A program made the position numbers and the translations under genes. Below the pieces are notes generated by a model. That model ran no database searches. It saw only the letters and a program-made list of their open reading frames with translations, and was not told where the DNA came from. Positions 8,300 to 16,458 of a stretch of 64,000 nt of DNA are shown piece after piece (the stretch's first letter is position 1; every line of letters starts with the position of its first letter). Origin of the DNA: Streptomyces adustus (GTDB taxonomy: Bacteria > Actinomycetota > Actinomycetes > Streptomycetales > Streptomycetaceae); contig NZ_VJZD01000010.1 of the NCBI RefSeq assembly GCF_009377175.1, forward strand, positions 1 to 64,000, in the 5' to 3' direction.

Positions 8300-8632
8300 A
8301 TGACCGACATCGTGATTGCGCAGACGACCATCGACGACGCACGGCGGGCTGAGGCTCTCGCGCGTGGCGCTGTCGAGAACCGGCTGGCCGCCTGCGCGCA
8401 CATCGATCAGCCGTTCACCGCGGTGTACTGGTGGAACGATGCCGTCGAGACTGCCCAGGAGTGGCGGATCTCGTACAAGACGACCGCCGAGCGACTTCCC
8501 GAGCTGGAGGCGTGGGTGTCCGAGCAGCACGGCTACGAGGTGCCTGAGTGGATCACCGTCCCGGTGACCGGGGGCTCAGTGGCCTACCTCGCCTGGGTGG
8601 CCGAGGAGACCAGGCCTCGCCCCGCCGTCTAG
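8300..8632 (+). CDS. cutA: CutA1-like divalent-cation tolerance protein
   Basis: A 110-residue protein matching the CutA1 family across its whole length: VIAQTTIDDARRAEALARGAVENRLAAC at the N-terminus, the central VYWWNDAVETAQEWRISYKT, and the C-terminal YEVPEWITVPVTGGSVAYLAWV. CutA proteins form very stable trimers with a ferredoxin-like fold. The historic link to copper tolerance is weak and the biochemical role is unsettled. ATG 8300 is preceded by ggggagagcag. It is a single-gene unit ended by a shared hairpin. Confidence 0.93.
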   Translation: MTDIVIAQTTIDDARRAEALARGAVENRLAACAHIDQPFTAVYWWNDAVETAQEWRISYKTTAERLPELEAWVSEQHGYEVPEWITVPVTGGSVAYLAWVAEETRPRPAV

Positions 8633-8710
8633 CCCCTCGCGCTGCGAACTTGCGCAGGTGTCGGGCGAGTTCGGGCCCAGCCCCGGCAGTCGGGGAGATG
8701 GAGGCTGGTA

Positions 8711-8734
8711 CGGCACGGGGTCAGGCCCGTGCCG
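8711..8734. terminator. Bidirectional hairpin terminator
   Basis: cggcacggg (8711-8719) pairs perfectly with cccgtgccg (8726-8734) around a 6-nt loop, between convergent cutA and the MFS transporter. Confidence 0.7.
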
Positions 8735-8743
8735 CACCAGCGG

Positions 8744-9952
8744 TCAGCGGTCGGCGGTGGCCATCTCGGTGCGGGGCATGCGGTCGGATCCGGTGCGCAG
8801 GATCCCGGCGGCCGCGGCGGTGGTGACACACAGCAGGGTCAGCAGGACGAAGGCGTGGTTGAGGGGGACGAGGTGGGTGAGCCAGCCGATGACGGCGGGT
8901 CCGGCGAGCATGCCGACGTAGCCGAGCCCGGCGACCCGGGAGACGTTGGCCCCGGCGGCAGCGGGGTCGGCGTGACCGGCCGCGCTGAACAGTTGCGGGA
9001 CCGTGCCGGACAGGCCCAGGCCGAACAGCGCCCAGCCGATGAACGCGGCCCACATCCACGGGGCGAGAGCCACGAGCGTGATGCCGACGGCGGCCATCGC
9101 CGCTCCGTGGCGCAGGATCGCCATGGAGCCGAACCGGGCGACGAGGCGGTCCGCGAGCAGCCGGCCGATGGTCATGGCCGCCGCGAACGTGCCGTAGGCG
9201 AAGGCGGCCGTCCCGGCGGGTGCGCCGAGAACGTCCTTCAGGTGCAGAGCGCTCCAGTCGTTCGCGGCGCCCTCGCACAGCATGACCATCAGCGCCAGGA
9301 CGGCGAGCAGCCAGATGCGTCCCCTCGCGCTGCCGGGCGCGGTGTCCGGTACCGCCTCGGTCTCCGGCGGGGAGTCGGAGCTCTCGGCGTTGGGGGCGGA
9401 CGGCAGGAGCGCACGGATCGACACCAGGGCGACGACGATGCCCACGGCTCCCATGGCGGCCATGCTGGCGACCGGGGTCAGGCCGGCGCTCGCGGCACCG
9501 GCCGCGACGAGCGCGGCGACGACACCGCCGACGGAGAACGTGGCGTGGAAGCCTGACATGACGGGCCGTCCGTAGGCCTTCTCCACGTGCACGGCGTGGG
9601 CGTTCATGCTCACGTCCAGGCAGCCGTTGCAGAACCCGAAGACGAACAGGGCCCCCGCCAGCGTCCAGGGGTCCCGGGCGAGACCGGGCAGGATCAGGGA
9701 CGCGCCGCACAGCACACCACTGGCGGGAACGACGACGCGCGCGCCGAAGCGGTCGGCCAGGGGGCCGGCCACCTGCATCCCGGCGAAGGCCCCGAGCCCG
9801 AGCAGTACCAGCAGGCCGCCCAGTGCCGCGTGGCTGACACCCACGCGCTCCTCGACGGCGGGAATGTGCACCACCCAGGCACCCATCAAGGTGCCGCACA
9901 AGACAAAGTAGACATAGGTAGCCACACGGGCGGCTCGAAGCGAACGTTCCAT
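8744..9952 (-). CDS. MFS transporter (YbjJ/fucose-permease-like)
   Basis: A 402-residue major facilitator with ~12 membrane segments. TM1 contains YFVLCGTLMGAWVVHIP, followed by AGPLADRFGAR (motif A) and FGFCNGCLDVSMNAHAVHVE, a signature of the YbjJ-like sugar/solute branch. A hydrophilic central loop (SSDSPPETEAVPDTAPGSAR) separates the two six-helix halves. ATG 9952 is chosen (GGTGAG upstream); GTG 9961 in frame is possible. It is divergent from a DeoR-type repressor, which suggests import or efflux of a sugar-related metabolite controlled by a phosphosugar. Confidence 0.88.
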   Translation of the reverse strand: MERSLRAARVATYVYFVLCGTLMGAWVVHIPAVEERVGVSHAALGGLLVLLGLGAFAGMQVAGPLADRFGARVVVPASGVLCGASLILPGLARDPWTLAGALFVFGFCNGCLDVSMNAHAVHVEKAYGRPVMSGFHATFSVGGVVAALVAAGAASAGLTPVASMAAMGAVGIVVALVSIRALLPSAPNAESSDSPPETEAVPDTAPGSARGRIWLLAVLALMVMLCEGAANDWSALHLKDVLGAPAGTAAFAYGTFAAAMTIGRLLADRLVARFGSMAILRHGAAMAAVGITLVALAPWMWAAFIGWALFGLGLSGTVPQLFSAAGHADPAAAGANVSRVAGLGYVGMLAGPAVIGWLTHLVPLNHAFVLLTLLCVTTAAAAGILRTGSDRMPRTEMATADR

Positions 9953-9970
9953 ACCGCTCACCGTAACGAA

Positions 9971-10036
9971 CAAGTTGAATGTTCGAAAGCCTTGAAATTG
10001 AACACGTTGCATGTTCATTGCGCGGTGGTGTTCAAT
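9971..10036. promoter_or_regulatory. Repeated TGTTCA/TGAACA half-sites, putative DeoR operator
   Basis: The 90-bp divergent promoter region contains ttgaatgttcgaa around 9975-9987, an inverted pair tgaaca (9999-10004) ... tgttca (10012-10017) and another tgttcaat at 10029-10036. Multiple spaced half-sites are typical of GlpR/DeoR operators, so this is the likely binding region for the adjacent regulator. Confidence 0.6.
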
Positions 10037-10042
10037 CCCCGT

Positions 10043-10804
10043 ATGAGCAACGCAGAGCGGCACGGGCTGATCGCGAAGGCCGTCAGGGACTCCGGCGCCG
10101 CCACGGTCCAGGAGCTCGCGGAGCTGACCGGCGCCTCGGAGATGACCATCCGGCGCGACCTCGACACCCTGGCGGCCCAGGGCGTCCTCGAACGCGTCCG
10201 GGGCGGGGCACGCACCTTGCTGCTCAGGGGCGAGGAGCCCCCCTTCGCGCTGCGCACCAACGAGTCGGTCGACGCCAAACGCCGGATCGCCGCCGAGGTC
10301 TGCGCGCTCATCGCCGACGGCGAAAGCGTCCTGCTCGACAGCGGCACCACCTGCCTGGAAGTCGCCCGCCTGCTGCGCGACCGCCCCGTCACCGTCATGC
10401 CGCTGTCCCTCCAAGCCATCAACCTGCTCAGTACGGCACCCGGCCCGGCCACGCTGATCGTGCCCGGCGGACAGCCCCGGGCCGCCGAGGGAGCCCTCAC
10501 CGGCCCCCTCACCCTCGCCTCCCTGGCAGCGCTGCGCTTCGACACAGCCGTCATCGGCTGCTGCGGACTGAGCGCGGCCGACGGCCTGACCGCGTACGAC
10601 CTCGACGACGCCGCGGTCAAAAGGGCGGCCATGACCTCGGCACGCCGGGTCCTGCTCGCCACCGACGGCAGCAAACTCGGCCACACCGCCTTCGCCTACG
10701 TCGGCCCGTCCGCGCTCCTGCACACGCTCGTCACCGACACCACCGCACCCCCCGACGAGCTGACCGCACTCGAGGACGCGGGCACCGTCGTCAAGATCGT
10801 CTGA
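10043..10804 (+). CDS. DeoR/GlpR-family transcriptional regulator
   Basis: A 253-residue regulator. The N-terminal winged HTH reads GAATVQELAELTGASEMTIR followed by RDLDTLAAQGVLERVRGGA, the DeoR signature. The C-terminal DeoRC sugar-phosphate sensing domain shows ALIADGESVLLDSGTTCLEV (phosphate-binding loop), LIVPGGQPR, FDTAVIGCCGLSAADGLT and the final KLGHTAFAYVGP. Such proteins repress sugar catabolic or transport genes and are relieved by a phosphosugar. It is divergent from the MFS gene with repeated half-sites in between, so that transporter is its likely target. Confidence 0.92.
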   Translation: MSNAERHGLIAKAVRDSGAATVQELAELTGASEMTIRRDLDTLAAQGVLERVRGGARTLLLRGEEPPFALRTNESVDAKRRIAAEVCALIADGESVLLDSGTTCLEVARLLRDRPVTVMPLSLQAINLLSTAPGPATLIVPGGQPRAAEGALTGPLTLASLAALRFDTAVIGCCGLSAADGLTAYDLDDAAVKRAAMTSARRVLLATDGSKLGHTAFAYVGPSALLHTLVTDTTAPPDELTALEDAGTVVKIV

Positions 10805-10852
10805 CCACCCCCGCACCGCCGGGCGGGTCACACTCGGACACGAAGGCGACCT

Positions 10853-10870
10853 GGTGCCACCGGTGGCACC
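10853..10870. terminator. Perfect 18-bp palindrome, probable terminator
   Basis: ggtgcca-ccgg-tggcacc lies between two convergent genes, 48 nt after the DeoR stop. Confidence 0.55.
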
Positions 10871-10879
10871 CGGGACGGT

Positions 10880-11260
10880 TCATCCGTGGTCGGCCGACAG
10901 GACGGCGGCAACGACCGTCTCCTCGGCTCGGGTTGCCACCTGTCGGCGGGGTGCATGTCGCCCGGCGAGGCGGCAGCCGAGGCAGTCCGGGTGTCCGCCC
11001 CGGGCGGCGAGGTCCCTGACGCGCCAGTCCCACTGGGCGGCCGGGCGCGGGCCGGTCGGCTTGCCCCAGCCCGCCAGGTGCAGCATCCATGTGGTCAGCA
11101 GCGCCAGGACCAGTACCGCCACTCCCCCGAGCGCGAGCAGCCCCGAGGCCCTGACCGTCGCGAGTCCGCACAGCCCGAATCCCGGCACCGCGATGCCCAC
11201 ACCGGTCCAGCCGGCGACAGTGTGGCCCAGGTCGTGTTCGTCGTCACCGTGGATGAACAT
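10880..11260 (-). CDS. Small two-TM membrane protein (resembles HGxxPAAW-type proteins)
   Basis: A 126-residue protein. The N-terminus MFIHGDDEHDLGHTVAGWTG leads into TM1 (VGIAVPGFGLCGLATVRA), then TM2 (LLALGGVAVLVLALLTTWML). The cytosolic tail carries WGKPTGPRPAAQWDWRVRDL and CLGCRLAGR, with a CxxC pair. The H...AGWTG entry into TM1 resembles the actinobacterial HGxxPAAW motif, though I am not sure of membership. The tail is conserved-looking and might bind metal. ATG 11260 follows gggagcacg. It is divergent from a MarR gene and may be part of that regulator's target set. Confidence 0.6.
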   Translation of the reverse strand: MFIHGDDEHDLGHTVAGWTGVGIAVPGFGLCGLATVRASGLLALGGVAVLVLALLTTWMLHLAGWGKPTGPRPAAQWDWRVRDLAARGGHPDCLGCRLAGRHAPRRQVATRAEETVVAAVLSADHG

Positions 11261-11313
11261 GATCGTGCTCCCTGGGCTGTGAAGATGGTAGGGCTGACCC
11301 GCCGTGAGATCTC

Positions 11314-11341
11314 TTATCTCGCGAGCTAATTATCTTAGATA
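11314..11341. promoter_or_regulatory. Two adjacent palindromes, putative MarR operators
   Basis: ttatctcgcgagctaa (11314-11329) is palindromic at 14 of 16 positions, and tatct-t-agata (11331-11341) is a perfect interrupted palindrome. Both are AT-rich islands in GC-rich DNA just upstream of the MarR GTG start and within the divergent promoter region. Confidence 0.7.
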
Positions 11342-11353
11342 CTAAGGGGACTC

Positions 11354-11881
11354 GTGAGCGATCACAAGACGCGCCCGGCCGCAACGGCAGACCAGGCCCT
11401 CTATGCCATGGACCGGATGATCGCCACCGCCCAGTTCGGACAGCAGGACATCGCCCGTCGGATGGGTCTGAACGTCACGGACCTCACCTGCCTGGGCTTC
11501 CTCATCGAGGCCTCCACGGCGGGCGAGTCACTGGTCGCGGGCGATCTCGCGGAGCGGGCCAGGCTGACCACGGGAGCGGTCACGGGCGTGCTGAACCGCC
11601 TGGAGAAGGCCGGCTACATCCGGCGCACCGCGGACCCGAGCGACCGTCGACGGGTGTACGTGGTCATGGAGGAGACCGCCCAGGGGCGCATTGTCGAGAT
11701 CTACGGCCCCGTCTACCAGCGACTGGCGGCCCTCTTCGGTGACTACGGGCCGGAGGAGATCGCCGTACTGACGGACTGGTTCACCCGCGCCCGCAGCATG
11801 TTCGACGAGGCGCTGCACGAGATCCGAGAGGGAGCATCGGCTTCACCGTCACCCGACGCGTCTCGATCCCGTCAGGGATGA
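11354..11881 (+). CDS. MarR-family transcriptional regulator
   Basis: A 175-residue winged-helix regulator. Core: MGLNVTDLTCLGFLIEAS, LVAGDLAERARLTTGAVTGV as the HTH, then LNRLEKAGYIRRTADPSDRR with the DxRR wing motif characteristic of MarR. The C-terminal tail is Ser/Arg-rich and unlike the family, probably disordered. The start is GTG 11354 with aagggga 5-6 nt upstream. The two palindromes just upstream suggest autoregulation and control of the divergent small membrane protein. It ends 3 nt from the convergent TetR stop. Confidence 0.9.
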   Translation: MSDHKTRPAATADQALYAMDRMIATAQFGQQDIARRMGLNVTDLTCLGFLIEASTAGESLVAGDLAERARLTTGAVTGVLNRLEKAGYIRRTADPSDRRRVYVVMEETAQGRIVEIYGPVYQRLAALFGDYGPEEIAVLTDWFTRARSMFDEALHEIREGASASPSPDASRSRQG

Positions 11882-11884
11882 CGG

Positions 11885-12484
11885 CTACTCGGCCGGACGG
11901 CCGCCGAGTGACCCCAGTGCGGCAACCACGGTCGCGCTCAGCGAACCGGCCTCGGCGCCCGCGCGGGAACGCAGGTTGACGCCGTAGGTGAGCAAGGCCA
12001 GCAGGTCGGCCGCCGTGGCCGGGTCGGTGGCGGGAGCCAACTGGCCTTCCGCCTCCGCGACGAGCAGCACCGCATGCAGGGCCTCCCGCAGTTCCTCGTG
12101 GTGCCGGTCGAGGAAGGCACGGACGTCGGGGTCGCCGTTCTCCGCGCCGGCCTGCGCGTTGGAGACCAGGCAACCCCAGCGCGCGTACGCGCCCGAACAG
12201 CGCACCGTGATCAGCGCGTCGAAGAACTCCGCGACGGCGGGCAGCCCCCGGCGGTCCTCGGCGAGTCCGCGGAACGCCGGCCGGGACCATTGCTCGCGGT
12301 ATCGCTCCAGCGCGGCGAGGTAGAGCTCCTGCTTGCCGCCGAAGGTGGCATACAGGCTGGAGCGGTTGAGGCCGGTCGCGGTCACGATGTCCTGGATCCC
12401 GGTCGTGGCCACGCCCTGGTGCCAGAACAGCCGTACCACCGTGTCCAGCGCCGCGTCCGGATCGAAGTGCTTGACGTCCGGCAT
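11885..12484 (-). CDS. TetR-family regulator of the peroxiredoxin-like gene
   Basis: A 199-residue TetR regulator with HTH DTVVRLFWHQGVATTGIQDI then VTATGLNRSSLYATFGGKQE (the SSLYATFG variant of NemR/AcuR-like TetRs), and a C-terminal domain with RWGCLVSNAQAG. That conserved Cys-containing segment occurs in regulators of redox and electrophile stress. ATG 12484 is preferred because ggggtgg precedes it; an in-frame ATG at 12499 exists. It is divergent from a thiol peroxidase-like gene across a duplicated operator, so a redox or electrophile-responsive repressor role is inferred. Confidence 0.9.
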   Translation of the reverse strand: MPDVKHFDPDAALDTVVRLFWHQGVATTGIQDIVTATGLNRSSLYATFGGKQELYLAALERYREQWSRPAFRGLAEDRRGLPAVAEFFDALITVRCSGAYARWGCLVSNAQAGAENGDPDVRAFLDRHHEELREALHAVLLVAEAEGQLAPATDPATAADLLALLTYGVNLRSRAGAEAGSLSATVVAALGSLGGRPAE

Positions 12485-12499
12485 GTGCCACCCCATCAA

Positions 12500-12570
12500 C
12501 TTGAAACAATGATTCCAAGATACCTGGCGCGAGGACAGGGCCGTCGTTATCTTGGAACGGTCGTTTCAAG
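12500..12570. promoter_or_regulatory. Duplicated inverted operator between TetR and peroxiredoxin-like genes
   Basis: Two 23-bp blocks, 12500-12522 and 12548-12570, are near-exact reverse complements of each other (19 of 23 positions). Each contains half-sites TTGAAAC/GTTTCAA and TTCCAAG/CTTGGAA. They flank ~25 bp of core promoter, as expected for a pair of TetR-dimer sites controlling divergent promoters. Confidence 0.75.
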
Positions 12571-12601
12571 AAGCTCGTTCCACGGATGCGGAGGAACCCC
12601 G

Positions 12602-13273
12602 ATGACCGACCTCGCCACCGAACTGCTCGCGCTCAGCGCAACCCGGGACCAGCACATCCCCGTCGAGATGCGCCAGGTCATGGACCGGGCGGCCCAGGAG
12701 CTCGCCGACTCCGGTCAGGGCGGCCGTGCCCGCACCGTCGGCGAGCCCGCACCGCGCTTCACCCTGCCCTCCGCGACCGGCGCCCTGGTGACCCTGGACG
12801 ACCTGCTCGCCTCGGGCCCGGTCGTCCTCACCTTCTACCGCGGCGCGTGGTGCCCGTACTGCAACCTCGCCCTGCGCGCCCTCCAGCGGCACCATGCCGA
12901 CATCACCGCGCGTGGCGGCCGTCTGGTCGCCGTCTCCCCGCAGATTCCCGACGAGTCGCTCACCCTCACCGAGAAGCACGGTCTGGCCTTCGACGTCCTC
13001 AGCGACCTCGGCTCCGACACGGCCAAGCAGTACGGCCTCGCATTCGACCTCCCCGACGAGCTCGCCGCCGTCTACGACAAGCTCGGCTTCGACCTCCAGC
13101 GCGTCAACGACAGCCACCCCCGCACACTGCCCCTGCCCGCCACGTATGTCATCGACCGGGGCGGGGTGATCCGCTGGGCCTTCGTCGACACCGACTACAC
13201 CGCCCGCGCCGAACCGGCCGACGTCGTCGCGGCCTTGGACATGCTCGGCGAAACCGGCGACGGCATGAATTAG
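12602..13273 (+). CDS. Peroxiredoxin-like (AhpC/TSA-fold) protein
   Basis: A 223-residue protein with an N-terminal helical extension (~60 residues) followed by the AhpC/TSA domain: GEPAPRFTLPSATGALVTLD, then VVLTFYRGAWCPYCNLALRA with a CxxC motif in the peroxidatic-Cys position, LVAVSPQIPDES, and LPLPATYVIDRGGVIRWAFV. This 'peroxiredoxin-like' subfamily has CPYC rather than the PxxxTxxC of typical peroxiredoxins. It probably reduces peroxides or electrophilic disulfides. ATG 12602 follows gcggaggaa. Divergent TetR control across paired operators supports stress induction. Confidence 0.88.
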   Translation: MTDLATELLALSATRDQHIPVEMRQVMDRAAQELADSGQGGRARTVGEPAPRFTLPSATGALVTLDDLLASGPVVLTFYRGAWCPYCNLALRALQRHHADITARGGRLVAVSPQIPDESLTLTEKHGLAFDVLSDLGSDTAKQYGLAFDLPDELAAVYDKLGFDLQRVNDSHPRTLPLPATYVIDRGGVIRWAFVDTDYTARAEPADVVAALDMLGETGDGMN

Positions 13274-13403
13274 GAGAGTGCGCGGCCGGGAGACGGCTCG
13301 GTGAGCACTGAGCCGGTTCGCGGGTGTCGAGAATGGGTCGTCGGCTCCGTCCCCGGTATACCGGTGGCCTCGGAGGGTCGCGCGACACAGAGGGAGAACC
13401 GTC

Positions 13404-13847
13404 ATGACGCTTCAGCGGATGGACAACGTCGGCATCGTCGTCGAGGACCTGGCCGCCGCCGTCGCCTTCTTCACCGAACTGGGCATGGAGGTCGAGGGCA
13501 GGGCGGAGATCGAGGGCCTCTTCGCGGATCAGGCCGTCGGACTCGACGGGGTCCGCAGCGACATCGCGATGATGCGGACCCCGGACGGCCACGGCAAGCT
13601 GGAGCTCGCGCAGTACCACTCCCCCACGGCGATCGGCGACGGATCCCACAATCCGCCGCCGAACACGCTGGGCCTGCACCGGGTCATGTTCGCCGTCGAC
13701 GACATCGACGACACCATCGCCCGCCTGCGCCGCCACGGCGCCGAACTGATCGGCGAGGTGGCGCAGTACAAGGACATCTACCGCCTCTGCTACCTCCACG
13801 GCCCCTCGGGCATCGTCCTCGCCCTGGCCGAGGAGATCGGCCGCTGA
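13404..13847 (+). CDS. VOC/glyoxalase-superfamily protein
   Basis: A 147-residue single vicinal-oxygen-chelate protein with the paired beta-alpha-beta-beta-beta modules: MDNVGIVVEDLAAAVAFFTE, DIAMMRTPDGHGKLELAQYH, GLHRVMFAVDDIDDTIARLR and LCYLHGPSGIVLALAEEIG. Metal-ligand candidates are the E in KLELAQ, the H in GLHRVMF and the final E. VOC proteins include glyoxalase I, dioxygenases and antibiotic-binding proteins; the substrate cannot be told. GGGAGAAC precedes ATG 13404. It is probably monocistronic. Confidence 0.88.
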   Translation: MTLQRMDNVGIVVEDLAAAVAFFTELGMEVEGRAEIEGLFADQAVGLDGVRSDIAMMRTPDGHGKLELAQYHSPTAIGDGSHNPPPNTLGLHRVMFAVDDIDDTIARLRRHGAELIGEVAQYKDIYRLCYLHGPSGIVLALAEEIGR

Positions 13848-13876
13848 CCCGCCGGTACCGTGCGCCGATCAGGTCC

Positions 13877-15151
13877 TCAGCGCATGTCCGTGAGGAGGGT
13901 GTTGAGTTCGGCCTCCTGCTGTGCAGGCGACATCGGCGGGTTCGAGTGGTCGATGCCGAAGGTCTTCAGGACCTGGTCCATCTGCGCGTCGAGGAACGTC
14001 CAGCCGGTGTTGTCCAGCGGCTGCAACGTGTCCTGGTCGGCGTCCCAGAGGTCGCGCAGCGACTGGGCGGCCGCGTGGGCCCCGGTCGCGTTCCCCGACT
14101 GCGCGTCCTTGAGCGAGGTCGATGCGAGTGCCTTCAGCGCGTCGACCTTCGTGGCCGGGAACTTCTTCACGGCCTGGCCAGGGGCGAGGTGAACGGTCGA
14201 GGTGGCATCCTCCTCCGGCGCCGGGCCGACGTGCGGCTGGCTGTGCGCCCAGACCAGCAGGCCCGTGGTGGCGACGGCGAGGAGGCCGAAGCCCGCCAGC
14301 GCGACGCGCTCCCTGCGCGGGTCGGCGGTGGTCTGCGGGGTGTGCGTGGCGTCGTAGGTCTCGGTCACGTCGGAGCGCGTCACCGTCAGGTAGACGACAG
14401 TCGCCAGGATCAGGCCGAGGAAGATCAGGCTGGTGGTGAAGGTGCCGAGCGCGAGTCCGGTCGGCTCGCCCGGCTGGGCGACCTTCGGGGAGGCGAGCCA
14501 GTCGCCGATGTTGGCGCCCAGCGGGCGGGTCAGGATGTAGGCGAGCCAGAAGGACAGCACCGGGTTCGCGCCGGACCTCCACAGCAGCGTGATCGCCGCG
14601 ATGAGGCCGAGCGGCAGCAGGACCGAGGCTCCCGGGCTCCAGCCGGTCAGTTCGAGGGTCCAGTCGCCGGTCGCGGTGCCGAGGGCGAAGGTGACGAGCA
14701 CGGTGAGCCAGTAGAACGACTCACGCGGCAGCGTGTTGACCGAGTGGATCGAGAGGGTGCGCTCGCGCAGCCACCACACGCCGAAGACCACGGCGAGCAG
14801 GACCGAGAACACCGCGGTGCTGATCCACAGCGGCACATTGAGCTGGTCGGTCAGGATGTCGGTGTACAGGGTGCCCGTGACACTGACGACGACCACGGTC
14901 AGCCAGTACGGGAAGGGGACGTACCGCTTCAGCCGCAGCTGGACGCCCAGCACCACCACGAACACCGCGGTGAAGATCCAGGCCGTGTTCACCAGGCCGA
15001 CGCCCAGCTTCATGTTGATCCAGTCGGCGAAGCTCTCACCGACGGTCGTGCACAGGATCTTGATCACCCAGAACCAGATGGTGACCTCGGGAACCTTGTT
15101 CAGCAGCAGCCGCCCGCTGCGGCCCGTGCGGGTCTCGCTCGTCGTCGTCAT
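13877..15151 (-). CDS. COG4705-like multi-pass membrane protein of a two-component operon
   Basis: A 424-residue protein with about 10 membrane segments in repeated units. It begins KVPEVTIWFWVIKILCTTVG and ESFADWIN, followed by a second related block ESFYWLTVLVTFALGTATGD and DWTLELTGWSPG, then SFWLAYILTRPLGANIGDWL. This internally repeated pattern is that of COG4705 membrane proteins of unknown function. The last ~130 residues are a soluble, probably extracellular domain (PEEDATSTVHLAPGQAVKKF onward) ending in PMSPAQQEAELNTLLTDMR. It is downstream of, and cotranscribed with, an RR-HK pair, so it is likely either their target or a sensing partner. Confidence 0.75.
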   Translation of the reverse strand: MTTTSETRTGRSGRLLLNKVPEVTIWFWVIKILCTTVGESFADWINMKLGVGLVNTAWIFTAVFVVVLGVQLRLKRYVPFPYWLTVVVVSVTGTLYTDILTDQLNVPLWISTAVFSVLLAVVFGVWWLRERTLSIHSVNTLPRESFYWLTVLVTFALGTATGDWTLELTGWSPGASVLLPLGLIAAITLLWRSGANPVLSFWLAYILTRPLGANIGDWLASPKVAQPGEPTGLALGTFTTSLIFLGLILATVVYLTVTRSDVTETYDATHTPQTTADPRRERVALAGFGLLAVATTGLLVWAHSQPHVGPAPEEDATSTVHLAPGQAVKKFPATKVDALKALASTSLKDAQSGNATGAHAAAQSLRDLWDADQDTLQPLDNTGWTFLDAQMDQVLKTFGIDHSNPPMSPAQQEAELNTLLTDMR

Positions 15152-15189
15152 GCGGCAAGGCTGGCTCGGCCGACCTGCACGCAACCTGA

Positions 15190-16458
15190 CTACGCGATCG
15201 CCTCCGGGGTGGGGAAGGTCACCTCGACGCGACCGTGGCCGTCCGCGATCGCACGGACCGCCACTCCCGCGGACGCGGCGAGACGCTTGACCACGGCCAG
15301 CCCCAACCCGTGCCCGTCGCCGCTGGTCACGCCCGCTTCGAAGACCCGGTCGACCTCCGCCGGATCGAATCCCGGGCCATCGTCGAGGACATCGATCACG
15401 ACCCCCTGCGGCTGGATGCGCGCCGTGACCCACACGCGCGAACTCGCATGCCGCAGGCCGTTCTCCAGCAGGGGGGACAGCACGGCCACGACGAGTTCCG
15501 TGGCCACGGCGACGTCGACGTCGGCCGGGACGGCGAGTTCGATGGAGCGCCCGGCGATCGCCTGTCGGGCCGCCGCCCTGAGATCGCAACGCGTACCGCC
15601 GTCGATCCGTGTCCGGGCGGAACCCAGAATCGTCGTGATCGCCGTGTTCAGACGGTCGACCTCGGTCAGGACGGACTCCGGTGCCAGACGATGACCGGAG
15701 AGCTGCGCCAGTTGCGCCTCGCCCCGCAGGGCCGTCAAGGGCGTTCGCAGTTCGTGGGCGATCTCGTCGGTGAGCCGGCGCTCGTCCGCGAGCGCGTTGT
15801 CCACACGGTCGAGCAGGCGATCGAGGGTCCGCCCGAGCTCCCCGAACTCATCGCGCGGAACGCCGAGGTCGAACCGGCGTCCGGGTTCGTGATCGCCCCA
15901 GTCGTCGGCGAGAGCGGCCATGTCGTGGACCACCCGCAACGCACGACCCACCACGACGTGTGCGACGGCGCCTGCGAGCAGGATCACGACGCCGCCCAGC
16001 ATGAGCGACATCGTCAGGCTGCGCTGCTCCGACGTCTCGTACGGCGTCAGATCCACCCGCACGACCGCCATGACGTGGTGGCCTTCGAGCCGGATCGGCC
16101 GGGCGTACAGGAGGTGACTGCCGACCAGGGTGGTCCGGGACTGCCCGGAGCCGACGAGCGCGTCGACGCGGGCGACGTCACCATCCGGCACGAGCCCGTC
16201 GATGAGGTGCCCGTCGGCGTACACCCATGAGACCGTGTCCAGCGCTTCGTTTCCGCTCTCGATCAGCACGACGCGGCCACCGCGTACGGCCACGTTCGCC
16301 GCCACCGCCTCCGCACGGCTGTGCGCCAGAGCGTTCGCGTCGGCGTCGGTCACCTGGCTCAGCAACACATGTGAGACCACCACCAGCACCGCGACCACCG
16401 CTGTCGCGATCAGAACCGCGAGCGCGACGACCCTCCCGCGGAAACCCGTCACTCCCAT
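15190..16458 (-). CDS. Two-component sensor histidine kinase
   Basis: A 422-residue membrane kinase. TM1 is VVALAVLIATAVVAVLVVVSH, a ~110-residue extracytoplasmic sensor follows, TM2 is LMLGGVVILLAGAVAHVVVG, then a HAMP-like linker. The H-box is DEIAHELRTPLTALRGE, the N-box LSPLLENGLRHA, with G-boxes DDGPGFDP and GHGLGLAVV. The start overlaps the response-regulator stop by 10 nt, implying translational coupling. It belongs to the RR-HK-membrane protein operon. Confidence 0.93.
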   Translation of the reverse strand: MGVTGFRGRVVALAVLIATAVVAVLVVVSHVLLSQVTDADANALAHSRAEAVAANVAVRGGRVVLIESGNEALDTVSWVYADGHLIDGLVPDGDVARVDALVGSGQSRTTLVGSHLLYARPIRLEGHHVMAVVRVDLTPYETSEQRSLTMSLMLGGVVILLAGAVAHVVVGRALRVVHDMAALADDWGDHEPGRRFDLGVPRDEFGELGRTLDRLLDRVDNALADERRLTDEIAHELRTPLTALRGEAQLAQLSGHRLAPESVLTEVDRLNTAITTILGSARTRIDGGTRCDLRAAARQAIAGRSIELAVPADVDVAVATELVVAVLSPLLENGLRHASSRVWVTARIQPQGVVIDVLDDGPGFDPAEVDRVFEAGVTSGDGHGLGLAVVKRLAASAGVAVRAIADGHGRVEVTFPTPEAIA

